This document shows positions 52,252 through 60,753 of a DNA stretch of 64,000 bases, one piece after another; position 1 is the stretch's first letter; every line of letters begins with the position of its first letter. The position numbers were made by a program, and so were the translations under genes. Origin of the DNA: UBA4582 sp002389265 (GTDB taxonomy: Bacteria > Pseudomonadota > Gammaproteobacteria > Pseudomonadales > Azotimanducaceae); assembly GCA_943788825.1 (NCBI GenBank), contig CALSRT010000004.1, positions 33,001 through 97,000 on the forward strand, given 5' to 3'. The notes under the pieces were generated by a model. It saw only the letters and a list, made by a program, of their open reading frames with translations. It searched no databases and was not told the origin of the DNA.

Positions 52252-54042
52252 TTATTTAGCGTTGCTGAGCAGCTTACTATCCACTGAACCCGCCTCTACG
52301 ACTTGCTGCATTTGGCCGAAGCGGCGCGCACGACGATAGGGGTAAACGTCCAGCACTCGCTCACGGCGAATGTTGTCTTGCAGCTCTTCCCAGTATTCGG
52401 CGGTAAACAGGTCCCCATGGTATTCACAAAAAATATCTTTTAACTTCCCCGAATGGAACAGAAAATTTTTAAATTCTTCTGGAAAGACATCATTGGCCGC
52501 AACGCTGTACCAAGGTTCAGAAGCCATCTCGTCTTCCGGATAGCGGGGCGCGGGAATTCTCCGAAAGTTAACATCGGTCAAGTAACAGATCTCATCGTAG
52601 TCATAGAAAACGACTCGACCATGGCGCGTCACACCAAAGTTCTTGAGCAGCATATCTCCAGGGAATATATTCGCGGCGGCCAGCTGCTTGATCGCATTGC
52701 CATACTCGTCTAACACTTGATGCAACTCGAAGTCGCTTTTATCTTTGATATAAAGGTTGAGCGGCGTCATACGTCTTTCCGCATACAGATGACTGACGAT
52801 CACATGCTCTTCGGTTAGTGTCACAGACGATGCGGCAACCTTCTGTAACTCAGCTAAAAGCTCCTCAGAAAACCGTGAGCGCGGAAAAACGAAGCTGGAA
52901 AATTCCTGAGTATCCGCCATGCGACCGACCCGATCATGGGTTTTTACCAAATAATAAGCGTCTCTGACCTGCTGTCGAGTCACTGACTTAGTTGGTGAAA
53001 ACTTGTCCCTGATGATTTTGAACACCAATCGATAAGACGGCAGCGTGAAGACCGTCATCACCAAGCCCTTAATGCCATCGGCCAGTACGAATTGGTCTGT
53101 GGAATTTTCGAGATGATTGAGAAAGCCACGATAAAATTCAGTCTTGCCGTGTTTATAGAAACCGATCGCTGTATACAGCTCCCATGGCCTTTTGTTTGGC
53201 AGCAACTCATGCAGGAACTTTACGAGCTCGTTAGGATAATCAGTGTCAACCATGAAATAGGCGCGGGTAAAGCTAAAGATAATACTCAGCTCACTATCAG
53301 TCCAAATGACGGTATCCACATATAGCGACGGCGGCTCTCCACCAATACCCTGATGATTATGAACAGGTATGGCGAGGGGAAATAGATGTTCACCAACCGC
53401 CAATCTACCTACCAGGTAAGCACCCTTATTGCGATAGAAAATAGGCTTCAGCATATCAAAACGAAGCTCCAACGGCCGTCGCAGCAACGGAATTGAAGCT
53501 TGCATTGCGGCCACCATCTGCTTGATACAATTGGCCTGATCAAACCATGGGATACTAAAGCCGGCGCCATCCAGCACTTGCTTAAGCAATTCACCCAGGT
53601 CATTCGACGGCCCATACTGCCAGGCGAGCTGCGCATCAAACAAGGGTTTGGCGCGATCAATGACATCCACAAACGCGCACTCACTAAAGAGATATTGGTC
53701 GGGCCAGGTACGTCGAAATACCGTATTAAAAACAGTCTCGGCCAGGTCGGCATCTGGGCGCCCGCGAATCAGACTGACGTATTCTTGCTTGATCACTATC
53801 CAGTCGGCCAAGGTCACCCACGCAGGGTCAATTCGCTCACCCAAGGAAGCAAGAGTCTGGCGGGTCGCAATATTGTAGAGTTTGATGCGCTGAGTCGCCG
53901 CACTTTGGGTTGCACGCCAGTCTGCCTGCTCGAAACGCACTCGAGCCCCTCGGGTAATCTGAATAAATTCGCGCCGATAAGCATCGAAGCCGTCCAGAAT
54001 CAACCGCGCGATGTTGTTCGCCTGATGTTTCTCAATGCCCAT
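52252..54042 (-). CDS. aceK: Isocitrate dehydrogenase kinase/phosphatase
   Basis: This 596-residue protein matches AceK over its length: GIKGLVMTVFTLPSYRLVFKIIRDKFSPTK, KTHDRVGRMADTQEFSSFVFPRSRF, ERRMTPLNLYI, EYGNAIKQLAAANIFPGDMLLKNFGVTRHGRVVFYDYDEICYLTDVNFRRIPAPRYPEDEMASEPWYSV. The last block holds the ATP/magnesium site (DYDEI). AceK phosphorylates isocitrate dehydrogenase to turn it down so that carbon enters the glyoxylate bypass, and dephosphorylates it again. No aceA or aceB is in view. The gene is first in an operon with an enoyl-CoA hydratase and is divergent from the GntR-type regulator. Confidence 0.96.
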   Translation of the reverse strand: MGIEKHQANNIARLILDGFDAYRREFIQITRGARVRFEQADWRATQSAATQRIKLYNIATRQTLASLGERIDPAWVTLADWIVIKQEYVSLIRGRPDADLAETVFNTVFRRTWPDQYLFSECAFVDVIDRAKPLFDAQLAWQYGPSNDLGELLKQVLDGAGFSIPWFDQANCIKQMVAAMQASIPLLRRPLELRFDMLKPIFYRNKGAYLVGRLAVGEHLFPLAIPVHNHQGIGGEPPSLYVDTVIWTDSELSIIFSFTRAYFMVDTDYPNELVKFLHELLPNKRPWELYTAIGFYKHGKTEFYRGFLNHLENSTDQFVLADGIKGLVMTVFTLPSYRLVFKIIRDKFSPTKSVTRQQVRDAYYLVKTHDRVGRMADTQEFSSFVFPRSRFSEELLAELQKVAASSVTLTEEHVIVSHLYAERRMTPLNLYIKDKSDFELHQVLDEYGNAIKQLAAANIFPGDMLLKNFGVTRHGRVVFYDYDEICYLTDVNFRRIPAPRYPEDEMASEPWYSVAANDVFPEEFKNFLFHSGKLKDIFCEYHGDLFTAEYWEELQDNIRRERVLDVYPYRRARRFGQMQQVVEAGSVDSKLLSNAK

Positions 54043-54083
54043 TGGAGCCTAAATCCTATTGTATTCCACGAAACACTCTCTAT

Positions 54084-54126
54084 AATGGCCCTACCAAATT
54101 GGTCTTACCAATTTGGTAGGGCCATT
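54084..54126. promoter_or_regulatory. Perfect 20-bp inverted repeat, FadR/PdhR-type operator
   Basis: Bases 54084-54103 are the exact reverse complement of 54107-54126, with a 3-base centre CTT. The centre reads ATTGGTCTTACCAAT, which fits the TGGTnnnACCA sites of FadR-subfamily GntR proteins (PdhR type). Flanking ACCAAATTGGT (54093-54103) and ACCAATTTGGT (54107-54117) give further half-sites. The left end overlaps a TATAAT (54081-54086) on the plus strand, so binding would repress the GntR-RND operon. It is 42 bases from the divergent aceK start and could act there too. Confidence 0.7.
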
Positions 54127-54211
54127 TCGGTATGACCATTTTCCATATGAGCAAGCCGGCATAACCAACTCGATATAGCCACTTACCCACACATTAAAAC
54201 GATATCTGCTG

Positions 54212-54973
54212 ATGACCCTATCCAGTGACGAAACCCATAGCAAGTCCCGCGCAGAGGAAATCTGCGATATTTTGCGCGATGAGATTCTCTGCGGCCAATA
54301 TCGGCCAGGCGAACGCCTGCCTTCTGAGCGAGATCTCGCCGCCCGTTTCACCACCAACCGCGGCGCGATCAGAGAGTCTTTAAAGAAGCTCGAACAACTC
54401 GGCATTGCGGCCATTAAGCCGGGCGGTGTCAGAGTCGTAGCGGTCCAAGAAGCTTCATTATCGATTTTGGGCCCCCTACTCGATCTTGAGGACGTGCCGA
54501 ATGAAAGGCTCGTTGGCCACGTACTGGAAGTCCTCGGCGCCCTCATCGCTCAATCGGCAGGCTCGGCGGTCGAGGCTGCGACTGTCGAAGAGCTCGAGCA
54601 GATGCAGGTCTTGGTGGAGACCATGACCCTCGCTGTGGAGGATGCTGATGCAAGTCAAGAACACTGGCGGGAGCTGGCTCGATTATTTGCCAGCATCAAT
54701 AACAACCTGGTTCTGCATCTCATACTCAACGGTCTGAAAACCCAATTCGTCTCACGTATGACCGGACTAGGCCTGGAGGTCAAACTACCGCTGCAGCAAA
54801 ATATCGAGAACCTGAGGCAGCTAGCGCAAGGCATCGCCATTCAAGACTCGGAAGTGGTGAGCCTCGCCATCAATCGCCATTTTGCGTCGCTGAGAACCTG
54901 CGTTCAGCAGGCCTTGCTCTCAACGATCGCCGCCTCAGACAGTACACGCTCAAGGAGCCCTGCCGATGTCTAA
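54212..54973 (+). CDS. GntR-family regulator, FadR subfamily
   Basis: This 253-residue protein has an N-terminal winged helix-turn-helix: AEEICDILRDEILCGQYRPGERLPSERDLAARFTTNRGAIRESLKKLEQLGIAAIKPGGVRVV, typical of GntR. An all-helical FCD-like effector domain follows (VLGALIAQSAGSAVEAATVEELEQM, DSEVVSLAINRHFASLRTCVQQAL). It is likely a repressor of its own operon via the 20-bp repeat upstream. It overlaps the membrane-fusion gene by 8 bases, so regulator and pump are made together. The ligand is unknown; FadR-type proteins sense acyl-CoA or organic acids. Confidence 0.9.
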   Translation: MTLSSDETHSKSRAEEICDILRDEILCGQYRPGERLPSERDLAARFTTNRGAIRESLKKLEQLGIAAIKPGGVRVVAVQEASLSILGPLLDLEDVPNERLVGHVLEVLGALIAQSAGSAVEAATVEELEQMQVLVETMTLAVEDADASQEHWRELARLFASINNNLVLHLILNGLKTQFVSRMTGLGLEVKLPLQQNIENLRQLAQGIAIQDSEVVSLAINRHFASLRTCVQQALLSTIAASDSTRSRSPADV

Positions 54974-56144
54974 TCTGATCAAAGCCCTATTAACCGTAAC
55001 AGCGCTCTTTATTGCTGTCGTCATGGCCTACGGCATCGTCATCACAGCCCCGACGCCAGCGCAGGTTGAACCCGACGAGATTGCCACCGCCATTCGTACT
55101 CAGGTCGTCGAGAAACAAACGGTACAGATGACCGTCAGGTCTCAGGGCAATGTGGAACCGCTGACCGAGAGCGAACTCATTCCCGAAGTCTCGGGCAAAA
55201 TTAAGTGGATTTCGCCTAAGCTCGTCGCCGGCGGCTACTTTGAAGCAGACGAGGTTTTGCTGCAAATAGACGACCGTGACTATCGATCAATGATTCAGCG
55301 TGGCCAGGCGGTATTGTCCAGAGCCCAGGCTGAAGATGAACACGCTCGCTTTGAGTTTCAGCGACTCGAAGAACTGGTGAAAAAGCGACTCACCAGCCAG
55401 TCCACCCTAGAGGGCGCATTGCGCGCGCAACGGATTGCCGCTGCGGCATTGAAAGAGGCCGAAGTGAATCTTGCTCAGGCACAACGTGACCTGCGGCGAA
55501 CAGAGTTAAGGGCACCCTATACTGGCCTCGTGAGAAGTAAAAAAGTTAACCAGGGGCAGTTTATCTCTCGGGGCGCTACGGTGGCTTCGGTATATTCTGC
55601 AGAAACCGTCGAAGTTCGCATTCCCCTCGCTGATAGCCAACTGGCTTTTCTTGATATCGCTCTTGGCCAGCGTGGGAGCCTACCGGTAGAGGCTCAAGCA
55701 AATGTGACACTCAGCACCCAATACGGTGGTCAGTACTATGAATGGTCCGGCAAACTGGTGCGCACGGAAGCTGAAATCGATGCCCGTAGTCGCATGGTTA
55801 ATGCCGTAGTTCGGGTCGATAATGATCGCACCAGCGGTCGACCGCCCTTGCCAGTGGGATTGTTCGTCAACGCTGAGATCGACGGTCGCACTGTCAACGA
55901 TATTATCGTGTTACCCCGCGCCGCCATTCGCAATCAAGCACAAGTATTGGTGGTCGATGCCGATAACCGACTACGCTACCGCAACGTCGAGTTTTTGCGT
56001 TTCGATCGTGACCAGGTCTACATCAAAGGGGGATTGGAATCCGGCGAAGCCGTCAATCTATCGCCGATCCAAACTGTGATTGATGGCATGCGGGTCAAGC
56101 TTGCCATGAACGACACCAGCCCATTGACCAGCGGGATTCAATGA
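54966..56144 (+). CDS. RND efflux periplasmic adaptor (membrane fusion protein)
   Basis: This 392-residue protein has one N-terminal hydrophobic segment (LIKALLTVTALFIAVVMAYGIVI) anchoring it to the inner membrane. A lipoyl half follows (VEPLTESELIPEVSGKIKWISPKLVAGGYFEADEVLLQIDDRDY), then a coiled-coil hairpin (residues about 115-170), and the second lipoyl half LRRTELRAPYTGLVRSKKVNQGQFISRG. The order is that of HlyD/AcrA-type adaptors that link RND pumps to an outer-membrane channel. No channel gene follows. It is 1 base before the pump gene. Substrate unknown. Confidence 0.92.
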   Translation: MSNLIKALLTVTALFIAVVMAYGIVITAPTPAQVEPDEIATAIRTQVVEKQTVQMTVRSQGNVEPLTESELIPEVSGKIKWISPKLVAGGYFEADEVLLQIDDRDYRSMIQRGQAVLSRAQAEDEHARFEFQRLEELVKKRLTSQSTLEGALRAQRIAAAALKEAEVNLAQAQRDLRRTELRAPYTGLVRSKKVNQGQFISRGATVASVYSAETVEVRIPLADSQLAFLDIALGQRGSLPVEAQANVTLSTQYGGQYYEWSGKLVRTEAEIDARSRMVNAVVRVDNDRTSGRPPLPVGLFVNAEIDGRTVNDIIVLPRAAIRNQAQVLVVDADNRLRYRNVEFLRFDRDQVYIKGGLESGEAVNLSPIQTVIDGMRVKLAMNDTSPLTSGIQ

Positions 56145-56145
56145 C

Positions 56146-59100
56146 ATGCATAGAGCCATAGAATGGTTTGTTGATAATCCGGTCGCCGCGAATCTGATGA
56201 TGTTAATCTTTTTGGTGGGCGGCGTGATGAGCATGTTCAGCATGCACAAGGAAGAGTTTCCCAATATCGAACCCGGCATCGTTCAGGTGAACATTCCTTA
56301 TCTCGGTGCTGCGCCAGAAGAAGTGGAGCAGGCGGTTTGTATTCGAGTGGAAGAAGCCATTGAAGGCGTGGATGGGATGGACAAGGTCCGCAGCTATGCG
56401 TCAGAAGGCATGTGCACGGTGATCATTGAGCTCAACCAGGACGCCAACTACAACGGGGTGCTGAATGAGATCAAGAGTAAAATCGACGGCATTTCGACGT
56501 TTCCCAGAGAAACCGAAAAGCCGATTATCGCCATGATGCAATTCCGCGGCCAGACTATCGTCGTCGCTCTCTCCGGCAAAACCGACGAGGCGACCCTGAA
56601 ACGCATCGCTGAGAAAATGCGCGACGATATTTCTGACCTGCCGAATATTTCACAGGTAGTGGTCAACTATGCCCGGCCCTATGAGATCGCCATCGAGATC
56701 AGCGAAAATAACCTACGGCAATACGGACTGACCCTGGGCACAGTTGCCAGCGCCATCCAACGTTCGTCCTTGGATATGCCCGGCGGCTCTATCAAGACCG
56801 ACGGTGGTGAAATTCTGCTACGCAGCAAGGGTCAAGCTTATCGACGAGACGAATTCGAAAACATCGTCGTGCTGACTCGCCCCGATGGCACGAATCTGAC
56901 CGTCGGCGATATCGCCTCGGTCAAAGATGACTTTCAAGAAGGCTTCCTGCGGGCCACCTTTGACGGCGAGCGAGCCATGATGATTACCGTCTATCGTGTC
57001 GGTGAAGAAGATACGATAGAGTCTTCTACGGCTGTTAAAGACTATGTGAAGCGCATCGCGCCGTCTCTGCCACAAGGTTTGAAAACCACTGTCTGGATTG
57101 ATGAGTCTTTGTCACTGGGTCGGCGAATCGACGCCCTGACCAAGAATGCCTGGGCGGGTCTGGTCCTGGTCATGCTTATTCTCACACTGTTTCTTCGATT
57201 CAAGGTAGCCATGTGGGTCGCGGCCGGCATTCCCATCGCTGTAATGGGCGCCTTGTGGGTATTTCCTGTGGCCGGCATCAATATCAGCTCCTTGACGGTG
57301 CTGGCGTTTATCCTGGTGCTGGGTATTGTCGTCGACGATGCCATCGTCGTCGGCGAGCGAATCTACAGCCATGAATCTAGCGCCCCTAATCACCGCACTG
57401 CGGCGATCGACGGGACTACTGAAGTGGCTGTACCCGTAATTTTTGGTGTCCTGACAACGGTGGCCGCCTTTCTGCCGATCCTCTTAATCGAAGGGCGCAT
57501 GGGTGCATTCTTCTCAGTGATCGGCTGGGTCGTGATCATCTGCCTGGTATTTAGCATCCTGGAATCTCAGTTGATCCTGCCTTCGCATCTGGCCCATCGC
57601 AAAACCGAAGGCTACTTCATGAGCGAGACCCGCCTGGTAAAAGGCTGGATCAAATACCAGGGTCGGCTGGCAGGATCACTCGAGTGGTTTGCCAATGGCG
57701 TTTACAAACCCTTTCTGATGAAGTCACTGGAGTGGCGCTGGTTGACCTGGGCGATAGCCACTGGTGTGCTGTTAATGGCGCTGGCACTGATTGCCAGCGG
57801 TCGAGTGATCTTTCAGTTTTTTCCGGCAGTGGAAGGTGAAGAAATTTACGCGACCTTGAATATGCCAGAGGGCGTCAACGTCGAACTCACAGAATCCGGC
57901 GCCCAACACATTGAGCAAGCCGCGATCGAATTGGGTGCGGAGCTGGACCGCGAACTGGGTTTGCCCGCAGACCAACATGCTATTACGCATATCTTTGCCT
58001 CTATTGGCTCTAACGCCGCTCGTAGTAATGGCCCCAGCCGCCGCGGTGGTGGTGGCAGCCATCTCGCCGAAGTGGTGATCAAGCTCGTGCCTATCGAACA
58101 GCGACCCAACCTGCCAGCGAATCTGATCGCCAAGCGCTGGCGTGAGAAAACCGGCTCTATTCCTGATGCCATTGAGCTGAATTTCAACGCTAACTCTTTC
58201 AGTGCTGGCAGCCCACTACAGGTTCAACTCAAGGGTCGGGATGTGGAGGGTTTGCGTAAGGCGGCGGTGGGTCTGCGCGACGAATTAGCGCGCTACCCCG
58301 GTGTCTTTGACTTGGCAGACTCCTTTCGGTCCGGCAAACAGGAAGTCAAACTAAACGTGCTACCTGAAGCCAAGTCACTGGGACTGAGCCTCAATGACCT
58401 TGCCCGACAAGTCCGCCAAGCATTTTATGGCGAAGAAGCGCAACGCATTCAGCGGGGTACCGATGATGTTCGCGTGATGGTTCGTTACCCTGAAGCCGAA
58501 CGACGTTCGCTGGGGAATCTGGAGGACATGCGGATTCGAACGCTGGATGGCACTCAGGTGCCCTTTTTATCCGTCGCCGAAACCGAATATGGCAGCGGCT
58601 ACTCGTCGATTAATCGCGAGGACAAACAGCGGGTCGTTAATGTCACCGGCGATGTCAATCGGGCCGTGGTGACACCCGAGGAAGTCATGCGGGCTATTGA
58701 GAAATTCCTGTGCCGAGATGGCAGTAGCTTTGCCAACGCCAAGAACACCTGTCATAACGCCGACAATCCTGGCGTTACCTATGCCCTTGGCGGCGAGCAG
58801 GAACAACGTTCGAAGGCCGTAGGCAGCCTGGTGAATAACAGTCTGCTGGCGTTGTTGCTAATCTACGCCCTGCTCGCGATTCCCTTGAAGTCTTATATGC
58901 AGCCGTTGGTCATTATGAGCGTAATTCCCTTTGGCGCTGTCGGGGCTATTGTCGGTCATTATGTTATGGGCTGGAACCTGATCTTCTTTTCCCTGTTAGG
59001 CATCATTGCCTTGTCAGGGGTCGTCGTCAATGCCTCGCTGGTCCTGGTGGACTATATCAATCGCCAGCGTCGCGAGGGCGTGAGCATTTTTGAGGCCGTG

Positions 59101-59406
59101 ACGACGGCGGGCGTCGTCCGGTTTCGGCCAATCGTGTTGACGTCAGTGACCACCTTCGTCGGCTTGATTCCCTTGATGAGCAACCCACAGCCAGAAACTG
59201 TCATGTTTATTCCCATGGCAATATCATTAGCCTTCGGCGTCTTGTTTGCGACAGTCATCAATTTGTTTCTGGTGCCAAGCCTGTACTTGATGCTGGACGA
59301 CCTGCAACACTTTCTTGGCTTAAGTCGTCAGATCGACCCGGCAAGCATTCAACGTGAGCCTGAGATTGTGACCAACGCCCTAAAGGACACGATACCGCTC
59401 AAATAA
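56146..59406 (+). CDS. RND efflux transporter (AcrB/HAE1-like)
   Basis: This 1086-residue pump has the RND layout: helix 1, a large periplasmic loop, helices 2-6, a second loop, and helices 8-12. The proton-relay Asp pair is seen in LGIVVDDAIVVGERIY near residue 395. EEVEQAVCIRVEEAIEGVDGMDKVRSYASEGM and GVVNASLVLVDYINRQR are family marks. It pumps drugs, lipids or other compounds from the inner membrane/periplasm using the proton gradient. Repeats of GGGG in SRRGGGG near residue 630 are in a loop. With the regulator and adaptor it forms a three-gene operon. The substrate is not known. Confidence 0.94.
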   Translation: MHRAIEWFVDNPVAANLMMLIFLVGGVMSMFSMHKEEFPNIEPGIVQVNIPYLGAAPEEVEQAVCIRVEEAIEGVDGMDKVRSYASEGMCTVIIELNQDANYNGVLNEIKSKIDGISTFPRETEKPIIAMMQFRGQTIVVALSGKTDEATLKRIAEKMRDDISDLPNISQVVVNYARPYEIAIEISENNLRQYGLTLGTVASAIQRSSLDMPGGSIKTDGGEILLRSKGQAYRRDEFENIVVLTRPDGTNLTVGDIASVKDDFQEGFLRATFDGERAMMITVYRVGEEDTIESSTAVKDYVKRIAPSLPQGLKTTVWIDESLSLGRRIDALTKNAWAGLVLVMLILTLFLRFKVAMWVAAGIPIAVMGALWVFPVAGINISSLTVLAFILVLGIVVDDAIVVGERIYSHESSAPNHRTAAIDGTTEVAVPVIFGVLTTVAAFLPILLIEGRMGAFFSVIGWVVIICLVFSILESQLILPSHLAHRKTEGYFMSETRLVKGWIKYQGRLAGSLEWFANGVYKPFLMKSLEWRWLTWAIATGVLLMALALIASGRVIFQFFPAVEGEEIYATLNMPEGVNVELTESGAQHIEQAAIELGAELDRELGLPADQHAITHIFASIGSNAARSNGPSRRGGGGSHLAEVVIKLVPIEQRPNLPANLIAKRWREKTGSIPDAIELNFNANSFSAGSPLQVQLKGRDVEGLRKAAVGLRDELARYPGVFDLADSFRSGKQEVKLNVLPEAKSLGLSLNDLARQVRQAFYGEEAQRIQRGTDDVRVMVRYPEAERRSLGNLEDMRIRTLDGTQVPFLSVAETEYGSGYSSINREDKQRVVNVTGDVNRAVVTPEEVMRAIEKFLCRDGSSFANAKNTCHNADNPGVTYALGGEQEQRSKAVGSLVNNSLLALLLIYALLAIPLKSYMQPLVIMSVIPFGAVGAIVGHYVMGWNLIFFSLLGIIALSGVVVNASLVLVDYINRQRREGVSIFEAVTTAGVVRFRPIVLTSVTTFVGLIPLMSNPQPETVMFIPMAISLAFGVLFATVINLFLVPSLYLMLDDLQHFLGLSRQIDPASIQREPEIVTNALKDTIPLK

Positions 59407-59424
59407 TCACCGCCAGGCGTATGC

Positions 59425-59490
59425 AGGGGCGCCCGGCCAGGGGTGCCCGACCAGGGGTGCCCGACCAGGGGTGCCCGACCAGGGGCGCCC
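59425..59490. repeat. 14-bp tandem repeat, 4.7 units
   Basis: AGGGGCGCCCGGCC (59425) is followed by AGGGGTGCCCGACC at 59439, 59453 and 59467 and a partial AGGGGCGCCC at 59481. Each unit is itself near-palindromic (GGGGTGCCC), so the array can form alternative hairpins. It lies in the gap between the RND gene and a convergent hydrolase gene. Confidence 0.85.
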
Positions 59491-59506
59491 TAATAAGCTC
59501 GCCAGG

Positions 59507-60496
59507 CTAGGCATCCTGAGCCGACAAAGAATCCACAAAGACGCGTAATGCAATATTCAGTTGATCCGGTTGATCGTAGTGCAGCATGTGCCCGGCCTGG
59601 GGAATCACAACATGGCGGGCATCCGCAAACAAACCCTGGCGCCGACCTAACTCAGCAGCATACAGCGCCTCACTCGCCTGCAGCCCCATTCGCCCAGCCG
59701 TCCAATACTGAAGGGCATCTTCACCGGTGATGATGAGAACCGGGCAATCAAGCCAACGCATTTGCTGTTCAGTTTCAAGCGAAGAAAATGTTTGCCAAAC
59801 CATATTCATCATGGGGTCCCAGCGCCAGCGAATACCACCATCGGGGTGCGCTTCGATGCCCGCCTCGACAATCTGGCGGGCCCGATCGACCGCGAGTCGC
59901 GGATTGTTGCGGGTCAGACGAGCGAGGGCATCAGCTGAGTCGGGCATGGCCTTCAAATCACGGCTAAGACCTACCATGGATTCTACCTGGTCACGCCAGC
60001 GCTGCTGCAAAGTCTGATCATCCGCCACCTCCGCCGCGTTCGGTGGCCCCATACCATCTAGCAACACCAGCGCCCGGACCTCTTGCGGATAAGCCGCTGC
60101 GTAGCGGCTAACGATGTGCCCACCCAAACTGTGACCTATTAGAATCGGCGAGGTCGCGGCGCGATCCAGCTGGAAATGTTTGACCATCGCCCGCAAATCA
60201 GCGACAAATTGAACCATGGCATAGCTGCCTGGATTATCACTATGACCATGACCCCGCAGATCCAGAGCGAATATACGGTGACTGCCCTGAAAGGCACTGG
60301 CGATACTGGTCATACTCAAACCGTGATCCCGCATACCGTGCAGCAGGATCATCGGTGGTTTTTCTGGATCGCCAAACTCGAGCGCCGATAGCTGACAATT
60401 GGCCCCAGCAAAATAACTGCGTTGTGACTGCAATCCGTGAGGTGCTTCTGAATACAAGGGGATCGGTGTGGGCGGCTGAACCGTTGAATCTTGCAT
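59507..60496 (-). CDS. Alpha/beta hydrolase
   Basis: The start at 60496 gives 329 residues; the frame is open to 60562 but the extra 22 residues are hydrophobic and not clearly a signal. The fold marks are ILLHGMRDHGLSM (oxyanion HG), DLRGHGHSD, GHSLGG (nucleophile Ser), a late Asp in ITGEDALQYW and His in PQAGHMLHYDQP. This is a complete Ser-Asp-His triad. The reaction could be hydrolysis of an ester, lactone or haloalkane; the substrate is unknown. It converges with the RND gene and is divergent from the M16 peptidase. Confidence 0.9.
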   Translation of the reverse strand: MQDSTVQPPTPIPLYSEAPHGLQSQRSYFAGANCQLSALEFGDPEKPPMILLHGMRDHGLSMTSIASAFQGSHRIFALDLRGHGHSDNPGSYAMVQFVADLRAMVKHFQLDRAATSPILIGHSLGGHIVSRYAAAYPQEVRALVLLDGMGPPNAAEVADDQTLQQRWRDQVESMVGLSRDLKAMPDSADALARLTRNNPRLAVDRARQIVEAGIEAHPDGGIRWRWDPMMNMVWQTFSSLETEQQMRWLDCPVLIITGEDALQYWTAGRMGLQASEALYAAELGRRQGLFADARHVVIPQAGHMLHYDQPDQLNIALRVFVDSLSAQDA

Positions 60497-60753
60497 GCCT
60501 GATATCCACTTAAACTGAGAGGGAATTACAACAATCACGACGAACCGCGCTGCTAACAACACCGCAAGTATATCGCGACCTCAGCCTTTTATCACGACCC
60601 AGAGTGACCGGTCATCAACCGGCCGATCTGCTTGTGTTAATTTAATCTGACTTGGGTTATAAGTGCACCAGCCAGTGTGCTATCGCGGCTTAGCTGACGT
60701 ATCAACTCTCAACCACATCTCAATTACATCTCAATCACATTTCAGGGACGTTC

